Below, piece by piece: positions 1-8,229 of a stretch of DNA of 64,000 bases. Each line of letters begins with the position of its first letter. The first letter of the stretch is position 1. The notes under the pieces were generated by a model. The model was not told the origin of the DNA. It worked only from the letters and a program-made list of their open reading frames with translations, and ran no database searches. The stretch spans positions 1 to 64,000 of the forward strand of contig CAZDCD010000014.1 in NCBI GenBank assembly GCA_964503885.1, in the 5' to 3' direction. This DNA is from CAZDCD01 sp964503885 (GTDB taxonomy: Bacteria; Bacteroidota; Bacteroidia; Bacteroidales; UBA10428). The position numbers and the translations under genes are program-made.

Positions 1-172
1 CCACCCCGACAAAAATCAGTGTAAGCATGAGATATGAGCAATCATATGAACACTGATATTCTCCTGACCCAGGCTTAAACTCATACTTAAATCAGTTTGA
101 GCCCGCCTTTGGTCGGGCAGGTTAGAAGCAAGAATAAAAGCTAAAGTGTTCTTCATAAAAAGATAAATATAC

Positions 173-203
173 TTGACTTTTCCGGTTAAATGCCCTACCT
201 TTA
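173..203 (+). promoter_or_regulatory. putative Bacteroidota-type promoter for the 274-3065 gene unit
   Basis: A -33-like CTTG ending at 175 is followed after 20 nt by TACCTTTA (196-203), close to the TAnnTTTG -7 consensus. The first gene starts about 70 nt downstream. The rest of bases 1-272 holds no gene I can support; a short inverted repeat (GCCCG at 101-105, CGGGC at 114-118) lies further upstream. Confidence 0.4.
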
Positions 204-273
204 GTTTATTATAGATATTGAAATACAGGCATTGGTAAAAAAATCAAACAAAAACAATTAATAAAAACAAGCT

Positions 274-489
274 ATGGCAACATATAAAGCCAAATGCAAA
301 CATAAGGGATGTGATAGCTATGCCTACTATTATCCCGGGCCACATGTTCTGGAAATGTTACTAAACAAGGGTACTGTCGGGAAAGAAAAAAATCCTTCAG
401 ATGAAATTGTCAGTCTTGTTTGCGATGGAGAAGAAGAACATCTGTATGATTATAATTTTCCATCTGAATTCAAAGAAGAAAAAGAATAA
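274..489 (+). CDS. small hypothetical acidic protein with two N-terminal cysteines
   Basis: A 71-residue protein I do not recognise. The N-terminal part has CKHKGC (residues 8-13) and an aromatic stretch rich in Tyr; the C-terminal half is strongly acidic (Glu/Asp-rich, ending in repeated Lys-Glu). No signal peptide or membrane segment is visible, so it is probably cytoplasmic. The stop is 3 nt before the start of the next gene, so the two are likely co-transcribed and translationally coupled. A promoter-like sequence lies about 70 nt upstream. The Cys pair plus a later Cys in SLVCDGEEEH could bind a metal, but this is a guess. Confidence 0.6.
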   Translation: MATYKAKCKHKGCDSYAYYYPGPHVLEMLLNKGTVGKEKNPSDEIVSLVCDGEEEHLYDYNFPSEFKEEKE

Positions 490-492
490 GTT

Positions 493-1128
493 ATGGCCAT
501 AGTCAGTAAGAAATTCTGGTTGGAATTTGCAGGAAACCACATTACAAATAGTATAGAAAGCAGGGACAAAGCAGCAGCAAAATTAGATGATTTTTTGAAG
601 TGGTTGTGGGGTATATATACATCTGTTTTTGCCCTGGCGAGTATTTTTGATTACATAAGTAACAATATTTACCAAATTATACTGGTAGTTCAGCCTGTAC
701 TGATAATCATTATTGCCAGGTTTTTTTGTACCATTGTATCGATACCAGGTTCAATTAAAGCTGATCCGAATAAGGCAGACAAGATCCAGGAAGCCCATAA
801 GGAGATTATAAAAAGAAAGATAAGAAGGCTGCAAAATGCAATAATCGCAACAATATTTTCTATCATAAGCTTAAGTGTTGCTCTGGTCGGGTACAACCGG
901 TTAGATCCCAACCGGGAACTTAAATCTGAAATAAAGAAATTAAAACTGAACAAGGAAAGGGCAGAGCAGATTCAAAATCCCTTATATCAAAGAGTAGACA
1001 GCCTTAAAAAAGTAAATGAGTATTACGAATTCCAGTTAAAGAGCCTTCTAAATAAACAGAAACTGGAATGTCTTCAGGAAAAAAATAAAAAATGCCTGGA
1101 TAGTTTAAATGCCATAAAAATTCAGTAA
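493..1128 (+). CDS. hypothetical membrane protein with C-terminal coiled coil
   Basis: A 211-residue protein of unknown function. Hydrophobic segments lie near residues 38-57, 60-80 and 118-136, separated by a basic/acidic loop (about 85-115, many Lys/Glu/Arg). The last 75 residues are charged, with leucine-rich heptad-like spacing, and look like a coiled coil. I see no catalytic motif. It begins 3 nt after the preceding 71-residue ORF and is followed by a further small ORF and a lipoprotein, so the four may form one envelope-associated unit. No family assignment is possible by eye. Confidence 0.65.
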   Translation: MAIVSKKFWLEFAGNHITNSIESRDKAAAKLDDFLKWLWGIYTSVFALASIFDYISNNIYQIILVVQPVLIIIIARFFCTIVSIPGSIKADPNKADKIQEAHKEIIKRKIRRLQNAIIATIFSIISLSVALVGYNRLDPNRELKSEIKKLKLNKERAEQIQNPLYQRVDSLKKVNEYYEFQLKSLLNKQKLECLQEKNKKCLDSLNAIKIQ

Positions 1129-1229
1129 CGGATCTGACCGGCCTTTCCGGAAAATGAAAAGCAGCCTTAAGAACATAAGCAACAATAATAGCCAGATCCG
1201 CTCTAATTCAAATTAAAAACTATTCTGAT

Positions 1230-1481
1230 ATGGAACCGGAAACAGGAAGTGTAATTACAACAAAACAATACATAGATCAACTGGCCCCGGGAGATATTGT
1301 TGAAATAAACAGGGGAACATATTTTTTTTCTGTTGACAGTGATTATATTGACTGCAATGGATGGCCCCTTAATCATAAGTATAAGGCAGCGTTTATCGAT
1401 CAAGTTAAAAAGCGTTGTGAAGGTTCAAATTTAGAACCATTGCCTTATACAAAATTTAATCTAATTGAAAAACTATCATAA
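1230..1481 (+). CDS. hypothetical protein, 83 residues
   Basis: A small protein with no recognised family, no signal peptide and no membrane segment. It has the sequence APGDIVEI near residue 20, which resembles a short beta-barrel turn, followed by aromatic-rich strands; a small beta-domain is plausible. It lies 101 nt after the membrane protein and 15 nt before a lipoprotein gene on the same strand. That close spacing to the lipoprotein is the main support for it being real. An antisense ORF across the same bases (1203-1403) is less plausible because it conflicts with the run of plus-strand genes. Confidence 0.5.
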   Translation: MEPETGSVITTKQYIDQLAPGDIVEINRGTYFFSVDSDYIDCNGWPLNHKYKAAFIDQVKKRCEGSNLEPLPYTKFNLIEKLS

Positions 1482-1496
1482 TAATCTTAAGTAAGA

Positions 1497-3065
1497 ATGC
1501 TGCTCAATCAAAAATATTTCCCGGTTATTTTAATTCCGGTTATCATATCATGTGCAGCCCCCAAACTTACAAATAATGACAGGGGCCGGTACAAATTTGA
1601 GACAATAGATGATCCGTCAAATATCCTTGAAGTAAGTGTTTATAGTATTCCCTTGCCGGCAATTCCTGCCGCACCAAAAGAAAAAGCCAGAACATTTTTC
1701 GACCTGAGAGATTCAATACCAAATACATTCTTAAATGTTATCGGTCAAAAAGCTCAGAATACACAACAAATAATTGATGCCATAAAAGCGCCACTATCTG
1801 TAACAGAAAAGGACGAAAAAAAGACTGAATCCACAGAAACTGATAAAAACGAAATTAAAACCAGGCTTTTATTTTCGAATATTAAGAAATATTATAACAA
1901 TAAAGGATTACTTCATCCAAACACCCGGCTTGAATTTTTAAATACCACAGTAAACATATTGTCTCCCTTCGCTTACATTTATTCAATTGACCGATTGGAA
2001 AACGAATTCGAACGAATTGATATGGGCACCCTGGAAAGAACCAAGGATGTATCTTTTAATTCAAAATTATCCGGTGAGGCTTCCTCAAGCCTGAATATTG
2101 ACAATACATCATCAGTTGACAATACCAATTCATCAGAAGCAGGTACGAGTGATGTTAAAAATGTTTATGATGATGCCGGAAATCTGATAGGAACCATCAG
2201 CCTGTCAAGCGGTAATAATTCCGGACAAACAAATACAACATCCGGTAAGAGAAGTCTGTCGAAAAAAATCAATGCAAAGGGAGAATTGCAATATGCCAAT
2301 AATGAAAATATTAAAGAAGCGCTAAAATTAGATTATCAAAGGCCTAAAACAAGCTTTTCATTCAATGCTAAAAAATTAACCGTCAGCCAGAGAGGAAGGC
2401 CCTTATCAGATATTTCCGATAATATATTTGTTACTGTTACCCTGAAAATAGATAATTCAAAGCTCTATTTAGATACCAAGCAGATAATTCAATTTAGTGG
2501 GTTGTTTAATGACACCAATAAATCTCAACCTGTTGATAAAATAAAAATGGTTGAAAAGTATGTTCAATATGTGCCATGCTATTCTGTTTCAGATATAATT
2601 CTCGATGTGGATTATGAAGGAGCAATAAGGGCCGTGAATAACCAGAAAAAAGGAAGAAATATCCTTGAGTTTGATGATAAGGTTACCTATTACAAATTTA
2701 GTAAAAATGAAAATTCTAACGATACAATCAGAATAGATATGGCTGCACACTGTCATGAAGTATATAAAATTGTGGTCAGGACAGAAGATGATACTACAAA
2801 TTATGTTTTGAACAGGGCCAATTATCCTTATGGAGGAGAGGTGTTAATTTATGATGAACACTCACCTGAAGATCTGTTAATTTGGTTAAAAGACTTGATC
2901 GATGAGGGTGATAAATCGAAACTCCAAAGTTCAAATGCCGAATTATTTTTTCTCAGCAGTGATGGAGCAAAAAAAATATATTTTTCAAAACGGGTTATAA
3001 CTGACGAAGAAATTGCAATGTTAAAAAAAATCAACTATTTAGGATTTGAAACCAGGAGAGAATAG
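1497..3065 (+). CDS. large hypothetical lipoprotein with Ser/Asn/Thr-rich linker
   Basis: A 522-residue protein. The N-terminus is a lipoprotein signal with a lipobox ending at Cys19 (VIISC), so it should be lipid-anchored in the envelope. Residues about 105-125 are rich in Lys/Glu/Thr, and residues about 180-250 form a low-complexity linker rich in Ser, Asn, Thr and Gly. The C-terminal half (about 280-522) looks like a mixed beta domain. I recognise no family. It closes the plus-strand unit that starts at 274. The next gene on the right is on the opposite strand, more than 200 nt away. Confidence 0.65.
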   Translation: MLLNQKYFPVILIPVIISCAAPKLTNNDRGRYKFETIDDPSNILEVSVYSIPLPAIPAAPKEKARTFFDLRDSIPNTFLNVIGQKAQNTQQIIDAIKAPLSVTEKDEKKTESTETDKNEIKTRLLFSNIKKYYNNKGLLHPNTRLEFLNTTVNILSPFAYIYSIDRLENEFERIDMGTLERTKDVSFNSKLSGEASSSLNIDNTSSVDNTNSSEAGTSDVKNVYDDAGNLIGTISLSSGNNSGQTNTTSGKRSLSKKINAKGELQYANNENIKEALKLDYQRPKTSFSFNAKKLTVSQRGRPLSDISDNIFVTVTLKIDNSKLYLDTKQIIQFSGLFNDTNKSQPVDKIKMVEKYVQYVPCYSVSDIILDVDYEGAIRAVNNQKKGRNILEFDDKVTYYKFSKNENSNDTIRIDMAAHCHEVYKIVVRTEDDTTNYVLNRANYPYGGEVLIYDEHSPEDLLIWLKDLIDEGDKSKLQSSNAELFFLSSDGAKKIYFSKRVITDEEIAMLKKINYLGFETRRE

Positions 3066-3278
3066 ATCCGTTAACAACAATAAATAAAAACTGCCAATAA
3101 AACAATTTTGCCGAAATATTCAAGATATAACCCGGCGTTATGTAAAATAAACAAGGAATTTAAGGGGTAAGACGCTAAGCCTCTTCCTCCAGGGGCGTGA
3201 TTTGCAAAAGTACGCACCCTCCGGGATATACTTATTTTGTAAAAAAACAAAACTCCAGCCCTCGAAATAGAGAGTCCG

Positions 3279-3599
3279 CTAAAAAACATATTTCCCGACG
3301 GTAAGATCAACACCATAAAGAGTGTCCTGACCTGTCTGCCGAAGGAGGAAAAGCCCCTCTTTATGAGCTGGAAATTCTAAAGGAGGTCCGCCGCAACTCC
3401 AGATTGTATCGCTTTTTAATAGTTCCTCAATTTGTGCTTCATTGGCCGTTTGTATAGTGTCAACTACCATAAGGGGATCGTAGTCATAAAACCTTGCAGC
3501 CGGGTATATAGCAGTACATACACCAAAATTAAGGCATGCTTTCAGTCCTTCCTGAAAACGGACATCCCTTTTTAATTTTTGATAAAGTGTTTCAGACAT
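3279..3599 (-). pseudogene. HdrC-like ferredoxin relic lacking cluster cysteines
   Basis: The first 65 or so of 106 residues follow heterodisulfide reductase subunit C (HdrC): a KACLN-type first cluster region, a PAARFYDYDP stretch, and a SDTIW segment that normally precedes the second cluster. HdrC proteins are usually about 180 residues with two CxxCxxCxxxCP motifs. Here the first motif reads CLNFGVCTAIYP, so the second and fourth cysteines are Phe and Tyr. After SCGG the family sequence is lost and an unrelated 36-residue tail runs to the stop. No HdrA or HdrB is nearby. I infer a decayed or recombined gene unable to bind normal [4Fe-4S] clusters. It is the last gene of the feo run. Confidence 0.6.
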
Positions 3600-3608
3600 A
3601 GTAAATAA

Positions 3609-4124
3609 TTATTCACTTATCGGTTTAAACAGCTCTTTAACAATACAAAAAGGATTACCAAAAAATATGGGCACATTCTTGCTATAGTCCTTATAATCAT
3701 TCCCGAATTTTTCAAGGCATTCCTTTTCTTCAATTAAAATCACAAAAAGAAAAACCCAAAGCCATTGAGTAATTGTAATAATGAGAAATGTAAAAGGGTA
3801 TCCGATCAACAAACCAAGAGACGTCATGAACAGACCAACACCCATGTGATGAGGATGCCTGACACACTTATATACATTTTTCACTATTAGTTTAGTCGAC
3901 CATCCCCATAGTTCACATTCGCCATATAACCTAAGCAGTTTTCCTGTCTTTTTTAAAAGAAAATGTGTAAAAATCATCCCCAAAAACCCTGTTAACCGGA
4001 TATACAATGGGAAACTGGTTGTTTTAATGAAATCCAAATCCAGCAACAACCCTATACCAATGCTAATACTGGTAAGAGATATCCAGAATATTAAACGCTC
4101 GAGGCATTTGCTACAAATAGCCAT
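3609..4124 (-). CDS. isoprenylcysteine/phospholipid methyltransferase-like membrane protein
   Basis: A 171-residue integral membrane protein with about four hydrophobic segments. The C-terminal signature is that of the ICMT/PEMT superfamily: a conserved RHPHHMG motif near residues 89-95, followed by a hydrophobic hairpin and an EEKECLEKFGNDYKDY-type segment. These enzymes transfer a methyl group from S-adenosylmethionine to lipids or membrane-associated acceptors; the acceptor here is unknown. Four Cys residues lie near the N-terminus and in the LYGECELWGW segment. It starts 4 nt after the feoB stop codon and is probably in the same transcript. A second, frameshifted member of the superfamily lies at 6829-7274. 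Confidence 0.75.
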   Translation of the reverse strand: MAICSKCLERLIFWISLTSISIGIGLLLDLDFIKTTSFPLYIRLTGFLGMIFTHFLLKKTGKLLRLYGECELWGWSTKLIVKNVYKCVRHPHHMGVGLFMTSLGLLIGYPFTFLIITITQWLWVFLFVILIEEKECLEKFGNDYKDYSKNVPIFFGNPFCIVKELFKPISE

Positions 4125-4128
4125 TTCA

Positions 4129-5850
4129 TTATTGATTAAGTATTACAGATAAAACAATATTTAATAAACCTCCGGTAAATAAGGCTGATAAAACCATTAT
4201 CAAAGTGGATTTCAATAAATCAATGATACCAAGTTCTTTTAGAAGCACCGCAAATGTGGCTACACAAGGAAAGTACATTGATAAGACCACAGATGCCACT
4301 ATGAGCTGTTTTAATGTCATATTTAAAGGAATAAGCATCCCTACAGCTAAATCCTTTCGTAAAAATCCCAGTATCAATGCCCCTGCCGCCTCTTCCGGTA
4401 ATCCCAGGAAATGATTAAAGACCGGAGCAGTTATTTTCCCGATAAATTGTATTACCCCAAAAGTATACAGGAGATTTGCAATTAAAACCCCAAGCAATAC
4501 AAAAGGAACTGCTTCCTTGATAAACCACTTTAACCGCATCCGGGTTTTTTTTATCACCCCTCTTAAATACGGTATCCGATATGGGGGTATTTCAATAAAA
4601 ATTTCTGGCGAAGTGCCCTTAATAATTCTTCTGAGCATTAAGCCCAAAATAAACCACAACACGAGCAGCGTTCCGAAAACAATACCTAATCCTTTTATAC
4701 CATATGGCCCCAATAACCCGAATAACATTGCCTGTAGTGCCATACAGGGTACTGCAACAGACATTAATGTTGCTGCAATAAATTTTTCTTTCCTGGTTTC
4801 CAGTATCCGTGTTGCCAGGGCGCCTGGAACATTGCACCCAAATCCTAAAAGCATAGGTATTATGGCCAGGCCATGCAATCCTGTTCTATGCATTATGGTA
4901 TCTACCATCACTGCTACTCGGGGCAGGTAACCTGAATCTTCTAAAAATGCAAGAACTATATAAAATGCAACCACATAAGGTAAAACAGCTCCCAAAGGAA
5001 CAAATAAGCCTGTTGTCAATAAACCGAGTGACTGCCCGTAATCTATTGTTTCGTTAACAAGTTTGCCAATAAGTAAATCATGTAAAACTTCATGGTCACT
5101 TAAAAATACCGAAAGCTTAAGTATTATTGGCGACCAGAAATTTTTAAAGAAAGGTTCAAACACATAATTTATCAGGCTTTCTCCTATAAACCGGATTGAT
5201 GTGAAAACTACCAACAACACAATAAGCAAAATCGGGATACCCGTCAAAGGTTTTACTGAGGCGTCACGTAAAGTTTCGGAAAAGGTATGGTGCTTGTGTT
5301 TTATTATCTGTACCTGGTTAATAATTTCCCCTATTTCGTTCCATCGCTGCAGATTATCAAAAATAAATCCGGAAGGCTTTGCTTCATTGATCCTATTAAT
5401 AAGTTCATTAATACCTTCTCCCGATAAAGCACAGGTAGGAATACAGGGAACATCAATAATTTGTTCCAATTTTTTTACATCAATTGTAATACCTATATGC
5501 TTTGTTTCATCAAAACAATTTAGGGCAATTATCATCGGATTTTTGCGCCTGATAAGCTGTAGGGTGAGATTAAGGCTGCGTTCCAAATTGGTAGCATCAA
5601 TAACGTTAATAAATACATCACCCTCTTTCAATAATTGTACTGCTATTTCTTCGGCTTTGCATGTGGGATCTAAAGTATATGTTCCGGGGACATCAATTAG
5701 TTCAACCCGTTCACCTGCCAAATTCAGATATCCTTTAGAGTAGTCTATCGTAGTACCGGGATAGTTGGATGAAATAACATCAACTCCCGTGAGACGGTTA
5801 AAAACCACACTCTTACCTACATTAGGATTCCCTATTAGCAGGATCTTCAT
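4129..5850 (-). CDS. feoB: ferrous iron transporter FeoB
   Basis: FeoB imports Fe(II) across the inner membrane. The N-terminal G domain shows the G1 motif GNPNVGKS (7-14), G3 DVPG (53-56) and a G4-like NCFD (111-114, where NxxD is usual). It is followed by a linker and a polytopic membrane domain with Gate-type segments; conserved membrane features include GFGCNVPG and FLRKD. At 573 residues it is shorter than most FeoB (roughly 650-800) but both domains are complete, so I regard it as a compact type, not a truncation. feoA lies 12 nt upstream, as in typical feo operons. Cotranscription with the iron-sulfur gene cluster upstream is likely. Confidence 0.93.
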   Translation of the reverse strand: MKILLIGNPNVGKSVVFNRLTGVDVISSNYPGTTIDYSKGYLNLAGERVELIDVPGTYTLDPTCKAEEIAVQLLKEGDVFINVIDATNLERSLNLTLQLIRRKNPMIIALNCFDETKHIGITIDVKKLEQIIDVPCIPTCALSGEGINELINRINEAKPSGFIFDNLQRWNEIGEIINQVQIIKHKHHTFSETLRDASVKPLTGIPILLIVLLVVFTSIRFIGESLINYVFEPFFKNFWSPIILKLSVFLSDHEVLHDLLIGKLVNETIDYGQSLGLLTTGLFVPLGAVLPYVVAFYIVLAFLEDSGYLPRVAVMVDTIMHRTGLHGLAIIPMLLGFGCNVPGALATRILETRKEKFIAATLMSVAVPCMALQAMLFGLLGPYGIKGLGIVFGTLLVLWFILGLMLRRIIKGTSPEIFIEIPPYRIPYLRGVIKKTRMRLKWFIKEAVPFVLLGVLIANLLYTFGVIQFIGKITAPVFNHFLGLPEEAAGALILGFLRKDLAVGMLIPLNMTLKQLIVASVVLSMYFPCVATFAVLLKELGIIDLLKSTLIMVLSALFTGGLLNIVLSVILNQ

Positions 5851-5862
5851 AACGATCAGGGC

Positions 5863-6090
5863 TTATTTGATCTCAACCATTATCCGACAAGCCATACCAT
5901 AGCCTATAGCAATTTCTGTGTTCCCTGAGCGTATGATCACGGGTCCTTTCATCCACTGCCTGCTGACTTTAGTTATTTCTTTTCCTATCTGGATTCCCAG
6001 AGCATCAAGTTTTTGTGTTAATCCTTGCCCTCCGTTAATAGCTGTAATTATTCCGGTAGTTCCATCAGTCATATTATTAAGGGCTGCCAT
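5863..6090 (-). CDS. feoA: ferrous iron transport protein FeoA
   Basis: A 75-residue SH3-like domain protein of the FeoA family, thought to assist FeoB at the cytoplasmic face. The sequence has the family pattern of a Gly-rich strand (AINGGQGLTQKLDALGI), a KVSRQWMKGPVII strand, and a terminal IGYGMACRIMV strand. It sits directly before feoB with a 12-nt gap, and a 59-residue DUF5320-like gene ends 3 nt before its start. The close packing implies translational coupling across the three genes. Confidence 0.9.
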   Translation of the reverse strand: MAALNNMTDGTTGIITAINGGQGLTQKLDALGIQIGKEITKVSRQWMKGPVIIRSGNTEIAIGYGMACRIMVEIK

Positions 6091-6093
6091 TTG

Positions 6094-6273
6094 TTAAGAA
6101 CTATATTTTAACCGTTTCCCTTTGCCTTCGTCACTGCTTGATTTACGGCGTTTACCCATTCCTTTACCAAGTTTTTTATTTAGTTCTTCAGGGCTTGTTT
6201 TTTTACACCTCCCAAGCCCTCTGCCTGTTTTTGGCCCTTTTCCTTCCGGGCCTGTTCCGTTCATTTTTGACAT
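6094..6273 (-). CDS. 59-residue Gly/Lys-rich DUF5320-like peptide
   Basis: A very short gene between def and feoA. Its N-terminus, MSKMNGTGPEGKGPKTGRGL with GRCKK after it, matches the opening of DUF5320-type proteins (GTGPxGxGxxTGRxxGxC). The 113-residue protein at 12160-12501 has a related opening (DRTGPMGQGSRTGR followed by a Cys). The rest is basic and Lys/Ser-rich without further Cys. The stop is 3 nt before feoA and the start is 15 nt after def, so it fits tightly in the operon. The function of this family is unknown; a role as a small metal or cluster-handling accessory is inferred only from neighbours and the conserved Cys. Confidence 0.75.
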   Translation of the reverse strand: MSKMNGTGPEGKGPKTGRGLGRCKKTSPEELNKKLGKGMGKRRKSSSDEGKGKRLKYSS

Positions 6274-6288
6274 AATTCATATTTTAAG

Positions 6289-6813
6289 TTATCTGTTACT
6301 TTGCGAGCTGCCTTTTATTTCGCGCAGCTTGCTTTTTATCAGTTTCTTTTTCAGCGCACTTAGTTTATCAATAAAAAGAATACCCTGCAAATGATCGAAT
6401 TCGTGTTGAAATATTCGGGCAACAAGTCCTTCAAGTATTTCCTCTTGCCAATCGAAATTCTCATCCCTGTACCGTACTTCTATTTTGTCAGGTCGGAGTA
6501 TATCTTCATTTATACCCGGTATGCTCAGGCAACCCTCATTATAGTAGATATGATTTTCACTATAGTGAATAATATCAGGGTTGAAATATGCTTTTTCAAC
6601 TATTTCCACCACTTTATCCTTCAAAGGACTTGTATCTATGATAAACAGATTTTTCAATATCCCAACCTGTGGTCCGGCCAGCCCAATTCCATCGGCATTT
6701 TTAAGGGTAAGCGCCATATTTTGGGCTAATTCCCAAAATGAATCACCTTTATCTATGTCGAACGCTTTTTTTCTTAATATTGACGAGCCATATTTTATAA
6801 TGGTTAAAATCAT
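6289..6813 (-). CDS. def: peptide deformylase
   Basis: Removes the formyl group from the initiator methionine of new proteins. All three family motifs are present: GIGLAGPQ (42-49), EGCLS (93-97; metal-binding Cys95) and HEFDH (137-141; two metal-binding His and the catalytic Glu). The length of 174 residues is normal. The active site is expected to hold Fe(II) in bacteria. The C-terminus ends in a basic Ser-rich tail. It lies between the ferredoxin/Mrp genes and the feo genes on the same strand, an unusual place for def. I read this as operon membership, not necessarily as a functional link. Confidence 0.93.
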   Translation of the reverse strand: MILTIIKYGSSILRKKAFDIDKGDSFWELAQNMALTLKNADGIGLAGPQVGILKNLFIIDTSPLKDKVVEIVEKAYFNPDIIHYSENHIYYNEGCLSIPGINEDILRPDKIEVRYRDENFDWQEEILEGLVARIFQHEFDHLQGILFIDKLSALKKKLIKSKLREIKGSSQSNR

Positions 6814-6828
6814 GTATTCATTTTCTTT

Positions 6829-7274
6829 CTAAATCCACTGTCTCACTTTCTTCTTATAGTTTAAATACTCATCACCAAAAAGTTTCTTAAGATTGGCTTC
6901 TTCTTTTTTATATAGAATAAATTCATAGCCACTACATACAGAAAGGCCGGAATAAGTAAAATAATTGATTTCAGCAGTATTGCAGTGCCTGCATGGATCA
7001 TAAGCATACCCAAATACATAGGGTTGCGACTTATGCTAAAAGGATCGTCTGAAATAAAATGAGATGGTTTCAGATAAGGTTTTACCGTTGTATCATGTTT
7101 TTTAAAGAAATTATCTATCCATAGATTGAGAACTACTCCGGCAACAATAAATATCCAACCCAAATGATTGTAAGGGAAAGGAATTATTCTTTTATCCGGA
7201 ATAATAAATTGAACGGCAATGATTATTGTCAATAATACAATAAACCAGGTTGTTGGCATTACTTTTCTATCCAT
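6829..7274 (-). pseudogene. isoprenylcysteine methyltransferase-like gene with single-base frameshift
   Basis: The N-terminal 120 residues form a membrane protein of the ICMT/PEMT superfamily with the conserved SRNPMYLGMLM segment. The open frame ends in an atypical tail at about 6861. The alternative frame continues with the expected family ending (KKEEANLKKLFGDEY, then NYKKKVRQWI and stop at 6829). Adding one A to an A6 run (complement of 6904-6909) restores a 148-residue protein, and the length of 446 nt fits one missing base. It could be a sequencing error, a genuine mutation or phase-variable slippage. It lies between the radical SAM gene and def. The methyl acceptor is unknown. Confidence 0.75.
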
Positions 7275-7290
7275 AATCAGGAAGTTTAAG

Positions 7291-8229
7291 CTAATAATAA
7301 TAATTTCTTACATAATAAATTTTTCCTTTATACTTGGTTCCTTTGATCAATCCCTGTGCTACCAGGGAATTAATTACAGATTGGTCTGTTTTATTTTGCT
7401 TTAAAAGCCTTGTCATTGTATCCTCTCTTAACGGATGCACCGATGTGATATTTAAAATATCCTCAAATGCATTACCTGTTGTACCGGCATCGGTACCTTC
7501 AAAGCCGGTTAATAGCTCAGTGGTAAGACCCGCTTCCTGGTATATCTGCCAAGCTTCTGTTAGTTTTTCTTCTGCAACCGGCTTTATTTCTTTTACAGCA
7601 GGCGGACGGGTTGGAATTGAAAGGTAAGCAGTTTTAGGGTTCAATGTGGCAATACACATTGCTTTTTGTTCCAGCTGTTTTGGAGAATCGTTATACCCTT
7701 CAACAAGCATAGTTTCTGTGTGTAATTTGCCCTTATAACCGGAAGCAAAAGAATTCAATCCTTCAAGAATTTTTTCAAAATCAGTACCTGCCAATGGCCG
7801 GTTAATTTTTTTCCACACAGTTTCATCAATTGCATCAATTTTAACCGAAACCCAGTCGGCCTCCATTAAATCATCCTGAACGTGTTTATGATGTATAAGT
7901 GATGAATTGGTAATAACAGCTATCGGAATACCAAACTTCTTTAATAATTTTATTTCCCTGCCCAGGTTAATATCAAGTGTAGGTTCCCCATTGGCCACAA
8001 AGGTGAGGTAATCGGGTGTATGGTCTTTGTCCAGTTTCTTTAAATGAGTTTCAACATCTTCAACCAGTTTTTCAGGTTTATAAAAGATTTCCCTAACTAT
8101 CGATTTTTTGGTTGTACTTCCAATCTGGCAATATACACAGCTATACGAACAAATTTTGTGCGATACAATATTATTTATTCCAAGGCTTTTACCAAGCCTT
8201 CGTGATGGTACAGGGCCAAATGCAATCAT
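7291..8229 (-). CDS. radical SAM protein (COG0731-like)
   Basis: A 312-residue radical S-adenosylmethionine enzyme. The cluster motif is C27-x3-C31-x2-C34 near the N-terminus, in the context MIAFGPVPSRRLGKSLG, typical of the COG0731 'wyosine-like' group found in anaerobes. A VANGEPTL segment follows, as expected of the SAM-binding GGE-type motif. The C-terminal third (about 240-312) resembles a winged-helix-like tail. The start overlaps the end of the Mrp-type gene by 4 nt, so translation of the two is coupled. Family members next to Mrp/NifX genes have no proven substrate, and none is assigned here. Confidence 0.85.
   Translation of the reverse strand: MIAFGPVPSRRLGKSLGINNIVSHKICSYSCVYCQIGSTTKKSIVREIFYKPEKLVEDVETHLKKLDKDHTPDYLTFVANGEPTLDINLGREIKLLKKFGIPIAVITNSSLIHHKHVQDDLMEADWVSVKIDAIDETVWKKINRPLAGTDFEKILEGLNSFASGYKGKLHTETMLVEGYNDSPKQLEQKAMCIATLNPKTAYLSIPTRPPAVKEIKPVAEEKLTEAWQIYQEAGLTTELLTGFEGTDAGTTGNAFEDILNITSVHPLREDTMTRLLKQNKTDQSVINSLVAQGLIKGTKYKGKIYYVRNYYY

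Noticed and set aside
3071..3316. 81-residue minus-strand open frame after the HdrC relic
   Set aside because: No family features, odd composition, and it overlaps the relic in another frame; most likely noncoding.
4517..4930. Long plus-strand open frames opposite feoB, cysD and the ferredoxin genes
   Set aside because: They are antisense shadows of well-supported genes with no domain features of their own.
4129..5850. FeoB seemed too short and possibly truncated
   Set aside because: G domain and both membrane gate regions are present, start and stop fit the neighbours, so a compact FeoB is more likely.
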